From Deltaproteobacteria bacterium HGW-Deltaproteobacteria-13 (GTDB lineage: Bacteria; Desulfobacterota; Syntrophia; Syntrophales; Smithellaceae): a DNA stretch of 64,000 nucleotides. This document shows positions 52,902 to 61,900 of this stretch, one piece after another. The stretch is taken from positions 1-64,000 of the forward strand of contig PHBJ01000011.1 in NCBI GenBank assembly GCA_002840555.1. Direction: 5' to 3'. The translations under genes and the position numbers were made by a program. How positions within the stretch are numbered: position 1 is the first letter of the stretch; every line of letters begins with the position of its first letter. Below the pieces are notes generated by a model that saw only the letters and a list, made by a program, of their open reading frames with translations, was not told the origin of the DNA and did not search any database.

Positions 52902-53566
52902 AGAAGATATTTTTTTTAATATCGACTATTTTTCTTTTTTCCTGCCAGACACTGCCTTTGATTAACTCACCGGCTTCTTTGTCCGGTCAAAAATCTTTCA
53001 CTTGTCCTTCGCCTTTTTTAAAACAGAAATATCGTCTGGTGCACTCCATTGAAACACGCATGGCCGGAAACACGCAAAGCGCAATTATCGGAGTAACTTT
53101 AGCCGATCCTTTTACCCGCTCCGTCTCCTGCGCTATTATAACCGCGGAAGGCATGACCCTGTTTGAGGCCGAGTCCGGTCCGCGCGGAATAAAAGTCCGG
53201 CGGGCGCTGCCTCCCTTCGATTCCGCGGATTTTGCGAAAAATATGATCGACGACATCAAACTGATTTTTTTGGCGCCGGAGGGAAAGCTCCAGGCGAAAG
53301 GCCGGCTTGCCGACGGATCTACAGCCTGCCGCTACCAGGAGAATAACGGAGAGTGGATCGATGTGACGGAAAACAAATCGGAAGGTACGCAGATTAAGCG
53401 CTACACATCCTCGGGCGCGCTGAAAAGACAGATCAGCTTTATGAGTACGGCGGGAAACATCTATCAGCGCATTGAACTGCGGGCAAAGGAGACCTTTGAT
53501 TATTCTTTGTTGATGACCCTTATCGAAGCCCAACCGGTAAAAACAAAAACATTTAAAAGAAAATGA
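52898..53566 (+). CDS. DUF3261-like lipoprotein
   Basis: 222 aa. The lipoprotein signal peptide has lipobox LFSC (Cys at residue 16). The body is beta-rich with no enzyme motif (KQKYRLVHSIETRMAGNTQSAIIGVTL, then GMTLFEAESGP). Size, lipidation and position after LolA match the DUF3261 lipoproteins of APE clusters. That assignment is based on context and general pattern, not a specific signature. It is the last gene of the operon. Confidence 0.7.
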   Translation: MKKIFFLISTIFLFSCQTLPLINSPASLSGQKSFTCPSPFLKQKYRLVHSIETRMAGNTQSAIIGVTLADPFTRSVSCAIITAEGMTLFEAESGPRGIKVRRALPPFDSADFAKNMIDDIKLIFLAPEGKLQAKGRLADGSTACRYQENNGEWIDVTENKSEGTQIKRYTSSGALKRQISFMSTAGNIYQRIELRAKETFDYSLLMTLIEAQPVKTKTFKRK

Positions 53567-53699
53567 AGAATCGTGCGAATGGCGATCCGTTTTCCCCCGC
53601 TTGTTTATTATTCCATTTCTAAATCCATAAGAAAATCGTTGCAAACAAGAGGAGGCGGCAAGGCATATTTACATGCGTTGAGGACACCAGCATAGCGCG

Positions 53700-54224
53700 T
53701 TATATCAAATCCGCGGCAAGTTTTCTCTCCATTTCTTTTGCCGTTGCGGAATCAATCGCCTCGGTTTCCAGCTGTTCCGGGATCATATCCAGCAATTGCC
53801 TGGCCAATTGCCTGCGCTGAGCCGTGTTTTCCCCGGAAGAGAGCCACGCTTCTTTTTTTTTGCTGAACAACAGTTTGTTGACAAGGTTGGTTAATTGCTT
53901 TTCACTGCCATTAGGATGTTGCTTGACAACGTTCTGAAGCACCTGCCACTCGGTTTCCGATACATAATCCGGACGTTGCGTTACCGCACTGGAAACTGTT
54001 TTGCCGGAAATAGCCGCCATTGCCGCCGCCTGTTGAGCATCCACAAGTACCTTTTCATGCATGTTGACGGCAACGGATTCCATTGGCGAAGCAGTCTGGC
54101 CGGCATTTTCGTCATCTCTATTGTACCCATACAAAAGAGCAACGATCATCACGACTCCGGCTATAAGCGCGACGATTATTATTTTTGTTCCCGACCCGCT
54201 TTGGTTCATATCATTTTGGGGCAT
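53700..54224 (-). CDS. Membrane-anchored protein of unknown function
   Basis: 174 aa. One N-terminal membrane helix (residues about 14-32, IIIVALIAGVVMIVALLYGY), then a polar, helical periplasmic domain rich in Q, A and K (QQAAAMAAISGKTVSSAV; KQHPNGSEKQLTNLVNKLLF). I do not recognise the family. The start at 54224 is supported by AAGGAGATCT; an extended frame to 54323 lacks a ribosome site. Convergent with the APE-like operon. Confidence 0.72.
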   Translation of the reverse strand: MPQNDMNQSGSGTKIIIVALIAGVVMIVALLYGYNRDDENAGQTASPMESVAVNMHEKVLVDAQQAAAMAAISGKTVSSAVTQRPDYVSETEWQVLQNVVKQHPNGSEKQLTNLVNKLLFSKKKEAWLSSGENTAQRRQLARQLLDMIPEQLETEAIDSATAKEMERKLAADLI

Positions 54225-54346
54225 CCCTGAGATCTCCTTGATCGTTTGTTCAAAAATCATGAAACACGATAGCGTTAAGACACCGCTCCAGTCCAGCCAC
54301 GCATGGCGGCCGGACCGGAGCAATGAATCATACTAGGTAAAAAACA

Positions 54347-56152
54347 TTACCACGTTGTCGGTGCCGGCGGAGTTACGGTGAATGTGAAAGTCTGGCCGGG
54401 ACCGGACATCAAAGTTGTAAACAGGCCTTGCCACGTTGCATCCCCTGTCATTTCCGGGAACGTCGTGGTACCGCTGAATGTCAAACTGCCGTCTCCCAGC
54501 GACGAAACGGGTCCGTCAAAGTCGATGGGGAAGTCAATCGGCGTTGCGGTATGCAGTGTCGTGCCAAAAAGACCTACGCCTAACTCGCCAATCTTAGTGA
54601 TGTTGAGATTTACAAACATATGCCCATGCACATGCAGTATTCCGTTATTATCCAGGGAAGCCGTCCCCGTCATCGGCGCGGCGGGAACAATCTCCATCGA
54701 AATTTGTAATGGAAGGAGCACCGTAACATAGGGCGCGAAAGCCGGAGCAGACAGCGAACCGGTAATGGTATTGTTCGTCATATTTGTTTCAGCTGAGAAC
54801 GTTGAACCATCCGGCAAATCCACATCCTGAGCCAGTGTTTTCAAATGGATCGCTCCGCTAAGGGTCCATCCTTTGAGAGAAAAAATAAAGTCGCCGTTAA
54901 CGGGGTTGGCCGTGGATACCGGACGCGGCTTTAAAGTGATGCATGTAGACGAAGCGGTTTTTCCACTAAACCGGTCTGCCAACCAGGACAGGGCATAAGG
55001 TGCAGCCTGGAATTGTGTGGTGATGTGTTCACCGGGGAAAACCATATAGGATGTTTTGACGCCAAGGTTACAGTATTTTTTCTTAAGATCAAGAGCCTGA
55101 TTCAGTTCAATAAATTCATCGGCAGTGCCGTGGTACAGGAAAACAGGCACATTGATTCTCGTTTTCCCGAGCGCCTGCGCATTTACAACGTTAGCAACTT
55201 CCGGTATCGCAAAAATCTGATCCGCAGTTTCGCCGTTCAGGGTATAGAGAGAAAGCGGTTTATTCATGAATGTAAGCAGAGCCTCAAACACCCCCATGGA
55301 CAGGCCGCTTGTGATGGCTGACCTGCCGTAGTTATTCACCCGGCTGTCAAGGTTAATTTTTTCCGGATACTGCGCGTTCAGTCCGATGCAGGTCTCAAGC
55401 AAAAAGGCCGATCCATTATTGCCATCCAGGTTTCTTCCGACGGCAAACAATTCAGCCGGGACTCCGCCAGCTGCAACACCGACCAGTTTGATGGACGATG
55501 CATAACTTGGCTGTAACTGGCCTGCCCATGCTGCCGTCTGGCCGCCCTGGGAATAACCCCAGATACCAACGTTCGCGGTTGATTTGAGGGTGATACCCGG
55601 TATCTGCAATGCCGCGGTAACGATGTCGAGAGCTGCATGCCCCTGGGCTATTCCCGCCATGTAGGTGGGTACATCGCCGGTTGTATAACCGGGATTATCA
55701 GTGATAAGAACGGCATAGCCCTTCTTAAGCGCCGCGTTAATATTCGAGTTTTCGTAATCTACGCCATTTTCGAGCTTAATTGAGGGGGCCCATTCCTGAG
55801 CAAGGCCGTGAGTGCCGACCGCGTAACTGATAATGGGACGTGTACCATAATAGTAAGCCTTCGGCACCAGCACCGTACCTGTAACTGCGTTGGCTACTCC
55901 CAGTGCATCCTGTGAAATGTACATGACGGTCCATGAGTAGCATGATGGTCCGCCCGGCGGAACTGATGTTGAAGTGCGATACCTGATCAGGGTACCATGC
56001 GTACCACTAAGCGTGGATGGCGCCGTGTAAAAAGCCATGCCGGCAGGGCCACTCTGCGGGGCGGCAATTGCCGAAAACGACAAAAGACATCCCATTGCAA
56101 AAATGATAAAGGATATAAAAAACAACTGCTTATAGAAAGACATCCGTTTCAT
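54347..56152 (-). CDS. Secretory lipase-like alpha/beta hydrolase
   Basis: 601-aa exported enzyme with a signal peptide (residues about 5-31). The alpha/beta-hydrolase domain (about 45-395) resembles the secretory lipase (LIP) family: nucleophile elbow GYSQGGQTAAW (about residue 200), acid YHGTADEFI (about 344), histidine FPGEHIT (about 377). It would hydrolyse esters or lipids outside the cytoplasm. The remaining 200 residues form a beta-rich domain without recognised family (GDFIFSLKGWTLSGAIHL, SGPGQTFTFTVTPPAP), perhaps lipid-binding. The ATG is preceded by GGGAGG. Confidence 0.85.
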   Translation of the reverse strand: MKRMSFYKQLFFISFIIFAMGCLLSFSAIAAPQSGPAGMAFYTAPSTLSGTHGTLIRYRTSTSVPPGGPSCYSWTVMYISQDALGVANAVTGTVLVPKAYYYGTRPIISYAVGTHGLAQEWAPSIKLENGVDYENSNINAALKKGYAVLITDNPGYTTGDVPTYMAGIAQGHAALDIVTAALQIPGITLKSTANVGIWGYSQGGQTAAWAGQLQPSYASSIKLVGVAAGGVPAELFAVGRNLDGNNGSAFLLETCIGLNAQYPEKINLDSRVNNYGRSAITSGLSMGVFEALLTFMNKPLSLYTLNGETADQIFAIPEVANVVNAQALGKTRINVPVFLYHGTADEFIELNQALDLKKKYCNLGVKTSYMVFPGEHITTQFQAAPYALSWLADRFSGKTASSTCITLKPRPVSTANPVNGDFIFSLKGWTLSGAIHLKTLAQDVDLPDGSTFSAETNMTNNTITGSLSAPAFAPYVTVLLPLQISMEIVPAAPMTGTASLDNNGILHVHGHMFVNLNITKIGELGVGLFGTTLHTATPIDFPIDFDGPVSSLGDGSLTFSGTTTFPEMTGDATWQGLFTTLMSGPGQTFTFTVTPPAPTTW

Positions 56153-56592
56153 AAAACCTCCCTGTAAAATTTTCTGAATTAGAGAATGAAGTGCAACCCA
56201 TAAGACGACAACACCACAACGAACGGGTGTTTTTATATGGGTCTTCTATGGTCAGAAACGTGCAGGGGAGGCCAGAAACGTACCGTGTGAGTTTTGAAAA
56301 TATTACTATTTTTAAAATTATTGTCAAGAAAAAATGTTAATCTCTGCGGGTTACAATAATCATAAAATCTTCCGCATGCATCCGTCTTGTTTGCCGGACA
56401 TAACTTGTCAATTGATATTTTCTGAAGTTTGCCCGCCATTGTTCTTTCTCCACGATTAATCTGTAAAAACATATGCTTATGCTTGCCCAATATGTTTTCT
56501 TCCAGTCCGTAATCAAGGACAAAGATTTTCCTCTTTTAAAGGAAAACTATGTTATGATTATTAACGGATGAGAGGAGTATCAGGGAGTATCC
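56153..56592. other. Divergent intergenic region
   Basis: 440 bp between the divergent lipase-like and NlpC/P60-like genes, mostly AT-rich. A short minus-strand frame (56233-56490) crosses it but has no recognised domain or good ribosome site. Promoters for both flanking genes must lie here; no convincing consensus pair was fixed. Confidence 0.5.
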
Positions 56593-57831
56593 ATGAGATA
56601 CATAAAGTTCCGGCCGGTCAGGCCGGGTAAGCATATCATGTTTATCTTTTTAATTGTTTTACCGGTATTTTCCGTGGTCGCAGCGCAGCGGGTCATGGCA
56701 GGTGTGGCAATCGATTGTGAAGGATCGGCGAAGGCTTACAGGCTGCAGGGGATTCCCTGTGACTGTGTGAACGGACAGATCGTCTGTAATCAGTCTTCAT
56801 CGAAAAGTTCTTCGAAAACCGGTCTTTCCACCCAAAATCAGATGAAGCTGCAGGTGATGCAATCCGTAACGGATGCGACGGCTGACGCTTTTGTCAGATG
56901 GATAAACGGCCCCTCTCCCGAAGAACGCGCAAAAGAGGCACAGCGGCAGCAGCAGCTCGACAGGAATCAAAAAGAAAGGGAAATGTTTCTGGAATCCCAG
57001 CGGCAGAAGAATTTTGACGGAAAAAAGAATCAAATCATGGGATCTCTCAAAGGAGTGAGTACGGAAACGCTCGGACTCAAGACAAACTTCGATGAAGACG
57101 CAAGGGGCTCAAAACGTGTCGATCTGACGCTGATCAAGGAGCAGGACGAATTTGAGACCATGAATGGCGCATGGATGAAGAAACAAAAACAACTGATTGA
57201 TGAGAGACTAAAGAAGCCAAACAAGTATGCCGACGCTCTCTATAAATCACTAAAGTCGAACGTCCCGCCGCTGCCGTGGGAAAAAATTAATGAACTCCAG
57301 CCCGGTGATGTTCTGCTTTTTAAGGGAGAAGCAATAGCATACGCGGACAATAAAATATCCGGCGGGAACGCGGCATCCACGGCGGCGCATACGGTTATTT
57401 ATCTTAAAGATGTACATGGCAAAAAGCTCTTTTTAGATAATCAGCCTAATCAGGGACCGCGTATCATTTCCGCGGAAGAGTTCCTGAGTTTGTACGGACA
57501 CCGCGGGGCTGATGTGGCCAAGCTGGCACAGCCGCTGAATGAAAAGGAAGGCAAGGCTCTTTTCTCGGCGGCCGTGGAGATGGCGCAAAAGAACAATCAG
57601 CAACTGGTCAATAAAGATACATGGTTCGGTAAATACCTGCTGACCGACACGAACTACGGCGCCTGGGGCGACAATAATGTTGTTTGCTCTGAGTCGGACT
57701 GGGCGCTCATCAATGCCGCCGGCCGCACGATACCGCACACCGATAATATACTGAAATTATCCCTGGGCCTTAATTTCAGCCCTTCGGACTTCTACAATTC
57801 ACAGTACTTCCTGGTTACGCGTTTTCAGTAA
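56593..57831 (+). CDS. Exported protein with permuted NlpC/P60-like domain
   Basis: 412 aa with a signal peptide (residues about 16-37). A short cysteine-containing part comes next (CEGSAKAYRLQGIPCDCVNGQIVC, read in two pieces). A Q/K/E-rich coiled-coil region lies at about 80-215. The C-terminal papain-like domain begins ELQPGDVLLFKGEAIAY, with a histidine in AAHTVIYLKD (about residue 262) and a cysteine in NNVVCSESDWALINAAG (about residue 365). Histidine before cysteine is the order of circularly permuted NlpC/P60 (YiiX/YebB-like) enzymes, which act on peptides, amides or lipids. Substrate unknown. Confidence 0.7.
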   Translation: MRYIKFRPVRPGKHIMFIFLIVLPVFSVVAAQRVMAGVAIDCEGSAKAYRLQGIPCDCVNGQIVCNQSSSKSSSKTGLSTQNQMKLQVMQSVTDATADAFVRWINGPSPEERAKEAQRQQQLDRNQKEREMFLESQRQKNFDGKKNQIMGSLKGVSTETLGLKTNFDEDARGSKRVDLTLIKEQDEFETMNGAWMKKQKQLIDERLKKPNKYADALYKSLKSNVPPLPWEKINELQPGDVLLFKGEAIAYADNKISGGNAASTAAHTVIYLKDVHGKKLFLDNQPNQGPRIISAEEFLSLYGHRGADVAKLAQPLNEKEGKALFSAAVEMAQKNNQQLVNKDTWFGKYLLTDTNYGAWGDNNVVCSESDWALINAAGRTIPHTDNILKLSLGLNFSPSDFYNSQYFLVTRFQ

Positions 57832-57975
57832 TTTATCCGTTATCCGTTTTCATGGAGGTTCACAGGCAAGAAAAAATAAATAGATTTTAAGGGTGGTAAA
57901 ACTATGTTAATATTCGGCAAGGCGACGGATGGATAATCCGTCAAAGTAATTTTTAAATCAGAAAGGATCATCGTA

Positions 57976-58767
57976 ATGAAAAAATCTTATTATCATATAA
58001 TAATGGCGGCATTTATAATCATGGCGCTGGCGGCGCCGGTTTTCGGACAGAACAACTCTGAAGAAGCCCGTAAATACATGGTGCGGGGCATGGCCGCCAT
58101 TGAAATGGCGAAAGACAATGAAGGACTGGAAGCGGCGGCGGCGGAATTCGGAAAAGCAATTAATATTGATCCGAATCTGGCGGCGGCCTGGTACAATCTG
58201 GGGTCGGTTCAGTCTAAATTGGGACACCTGAGTGAGGCAATCAAATGTTATCGCCGCTATTTAGTTCTGGCACCCGAAGCCAGTGACGCGCGGCAGGTCA
58301 GCGACGAGCTCATTAAGCTTGAGTACAGGATGGAAAAGGAAGAAGCGAGTATCCTGAAAAGAGACGATCGTTTTATCGCTTATAAAGATGGAACAGTTCT
58401 TGATACAAAAACGAAACTGATGTGGGCCGCCAGAGACAACGGGAGCGATATTGACTGGCCGGTAGCCCGATCCTACTGCGAGAACTATCGCGGGGGCGGT
58501 TACATGGATTGGCGGTTGCCAAGTTATGCTGAACTGGCAACTTTGTATGACACAGGCAAAACGTACAAGTCCGATTGCGGTTCCGAAGTCCATATCACGG
58601 ACCTGATTCATCTGAGCTGCCGCATGTTCTGGACTTCAAACACCAGTGTCCTGACCGGTACGAATATGGCCGCTATCTTCAAATTTGACGGGTCCGCGAC
58701 GGGACCCTGTGATCAACACGGATGCTTCGGCAGACAGATGGCGCTGCCTGTACGTTCAGTAAAATAG
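57976..58767 (+). CDS. Exported TPR-DUF1566 protein
   Basis: 263 aa with a signal peptide (residues about 1-24, APVFGQ). Two TPR-like repeats (about 28-115; LEAAAAEFGKAINIDPNLAAAWYNLG, SEAIKCYRRYLVLAP) precede a DUF1566 domain (about 130-263). The latter is nearly the same as in the DUF1566-OmpA protein at 19354-20331 (FIAYKDGTVLDTKTKLMWAARDNG). Four cysteines in the C-terminal half may form disulfides. The ribosome site is AAAGGA. Confidence 0.87.
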   Translation: MKKSYYHIIMAAFIIMALAAPVFGQNNSEEARKYMVRGMAAIEMAKDNEGLEAAAAEFGKAINIDPNLAAAWYNLGSVQSKLGHLSEAIKCYRRYLVLAPEASDARQVSDELIKLEYRMEKEEASILKRDDRFIAYKDGTVLDTKTKLMWAARDNGSDIDWPVARSYCENYRGGGYMDWRLPSYAELATLYDTGKTYKSDCGSEVHITDLIHLSCRMFWTSNTSVLTGTNMAAIFKFDGSATGPCDQHGCFGRQMALPVRSVK

Positions 58768-58861
58768 ATTCGAAATCCTGCGACATCAGAAAATCCGGGC
58801 TACACCATGCCGGTTTTCAGCCGAATTCATTTATTGCATCTTTCTATCATTGGCCGGCCCG

Positions 58862-58880
58862 ACCGGAAAATCCGGTTTTT
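58862..58880 (+). terminator. Small intrinsic terminator
   Basis: Stem ACCGGA / TCCGGT with a 3-nt loop, directly followed by TTTT, 95 bp after the TPR-DUF1566 gene. A short stem, so moderate confidence. Confidence 0.45.
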
Positions 58881-58978
58881 CTAACATAAACAAGAGCCGG
58901 CGTGACACCTTTGGGGGTATTCAATGGGCAGGGTGGAAGTCACAGGGGCACACTGAATCTTCTTATGACCCCCTCATC

Positions 58979-61900
58979 CTATGTAAGCTTATAGCCTTTC
59001 TCCCGAAATAATCTCAGGCAGGCATCTGCGACCGTTTCGTCATAAAGGATCCCCTTGTTTTTTTCAATTTCTTCGAGGGCGGCTCCGATCCCTAAAGACG
59101 GACGATGCAGACGGTGGGAAACCATAGCGGCCACAACATCGGCTACAGCCAGAACTCTCGCCTCCGGCAAAATTTCATCTCCCTTCAGACTTCTTGGATA
59201 ACCGGATCCGTTCATTCTTTCATGATGCTGGTGTACAATTTGTGCCAGCGGCCAGGGTGATTCCACATTTTTCATAATCTCGTATCCGCTCCGGGAGTGT
59301 TCTTTAATTAAAGCAAACTCAACGTTTGTCAGCTTGTCAGGCTTGGTCAATATCTCCGGAGGTATGGACAATTTCCCGATGTCATGAATGGCGCCGGCCA
59401 TGCGGATTCCGTCAATTTTATCCTGAGGCAATTTCATCTCCGCGGCAATATCCCGGGCAATATCGGCGGACCGGACCTGATGAAGAGCGGTATAGGGATC
59501 TCTCACCTCTACCGCGGAGACCATGACCTGAAGAGTGCTGTCATAAGCTTTGCTGAGACTTTCCAGGGTCTGCTGAAGTTTTTCTTCCATATTTTTGCGC
59601 TCGGTAATGTCGCGAACGATTCCTCTGAAACCAACCGGTTTCCCCGATGAGTCCTTCTGCAGTAATATGGATATTTCCACGTATCTTTTCGTCCCGTCTT
59701 TTCTGATAATCTGCCAGTCCAACCCTTTAAGAGGCTCTCCCGTTTTGTAAACTTTATTAAAAGCTTTAAAAACCTTTTTCGCGTTATCTTTATCCGTATA
59801 TTGCCGGTCATTCATACCCATCAATTCTTCTTTGGAATAGCCATGGATTTGGCACACTGAGTTGTTGAAAAATGTATAGTTGCCGGCAAGATCAATCTCA
59901 AAATAACCATCCTGTATGTTTTCCAGAGTCGTGGCTAATTCGAACAATTTGGCATTTTCAATAGATATGGCGGCCTGGGCGGAAATGAGCCGGAGAATTT
60001 CCAGACGTTCCGGCGTAAAGGCATCCACGCTTAAATTGTTCTCCATATAAAGGATACCCGATATCTTGCCCTTGTTCATGATGGGCGTGCACAGAATGGA
60101 TTTGCACTCCGTGCGCATGATATAGGGATCGTCCGTGAAGGGACCTTCCCGCAAGGCATTACTGAGGATGATATCTTTCCCGCTGTGATGGACATAGTTG
60201 ACGATGGCATGACAGATGTCGGGGCATTCCTGAAGAGAAATGGATTGCATCACCGTGGTGTCACTTTTACGAATATCTTCGCCGGCCTCAATCATCAGCT
60301 TGCCCTCCGACTCCAGCATCAAATACCCGCGCTGGGCGCCTGCATTGGTCAGGGACATTTGCATAGTTTTTTGCAGGAGCCGGTCAAGCATGATCTCGCT
60401 GGAGAGGGCCTGGGAAACCTGCATGACGGTGGAAAGGTCAAGCGCCGACATGGTACCGTTTGCTTTGGCGGGCATATCCCTCAAGATACCGCGGGAAACC
60501 TTGCCTTCCGACGGGACCAGATCCGGGTACATTTTATTAATTTTATTCAGCAGACCTTTCGCTCCCCATTTGGAATAGCAGGCATAGGCTTCGGTCATGT
60601 AATGTCCGGCCTTTTTATCATCTTCGATCGAACGATATATCCCCGCAATAATCTCGGAGGCAATTCCCTCGACGACAAAGTCTTCATATTCTCTACATTG
60701 CTTAATGGCCAGCTCAAAATTTTTTTCCGCTTTCTCCAGATTTTCATGAATAATCCAAGCGTATAAAGCCCGCATTAAATTATACATGTAGGAACAATTC
60801 ATGGGGGCGCTTCTTGCCCATGCCCGCATCTTAAGCTGATCGATTCCTATGAGCACGCGGTGCTTTATCTTGTTAAAGAAAGATGCATCTTTATACGCCA
60901 TCAGCCTCGCCACGGAGTCCAGCACAACGGAGTATTTGTTAATCAGAACTCCCTGTTGAGCATCCATATATTTTCTGAATTCATCAGAGGCCTTGAGGGC
61001 CAGTTTATATTCGCTGAATACAGAGTACATGATTAATTTTACAAACCAGTAGACGGAAAGAGCGGCGCGGTTTTCAGCGCTCTTCCACGAAGGAAGAAGT
61101 TTTTCCGCGTCTATCGCCTTACCTGTCAATTGAAGCGGATCATCGCACCGTCCCAGCAAATTCAAAATCGACTGCCAGGTAATCGACTGCAAAGTCAGCG
61201 TGTGTCCCTGTTTCAATCCCGCTATGGTTCTGTTATTTCTTTCCATGGTTTTCTCCAGCCCGGAGAGTTCCATGCCGGTAAATATATGGTGCACTTCCGT
61301 GAAATAGAGATTGAATGTGGCAAAGCCCAGGTCGCCAGTCTCCATCCCGATTCGGTATCCCTCCATCATCGGTTCGATACTTTCCTTCATGGGATATTTC
61401 CAGTGCCGCACCAGGGCGTTATATACAAAGATCGTTCTGCATTCCTGATCCCTGACACCAAATTTTTCCACAAACTTCAGCCCGAGTTTTCCAAATTCAA
61501 TGGCGCTCTTAAAATCCCATAGTCCCACCGCCAGCACAATTCCACAACCGGTAAACGCAAAAGCATGTTCAGGAACCAGCTGGCGATATTTGAACATCAG
61601 TCCGAAAGCTTTTAATATGATAAACGCAAGTAAATTGGGATCCGTGTAAAACGCAGCGTGCCCCATGCTCGCCAGAATCTTTCCCAGCGCAATGAGTTCA
61701 GGATCGGTCGCCACCGGAAAATCGAGCAGGCTTTCCGGTTTTTTCCCCAGGAGATTGATTTTCAGCTTCATCAATTCCATCGCCACATGAATCCGGGTCG
61801 GCTTTCTTGGTATCCTGACACCGAGGAGTCTCGCTACAGGCAAAGCCACATCGATAGCGCCCTGGAAGTCCTCTCTTGCGACACAGGCATAAATCCTCGG

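Noticed and set aside
56233-56490. 85-codon minus-strand frame in the divergent gap
   Set aside because: No recognised motif and it overlaps another short frame; left as non-coding.
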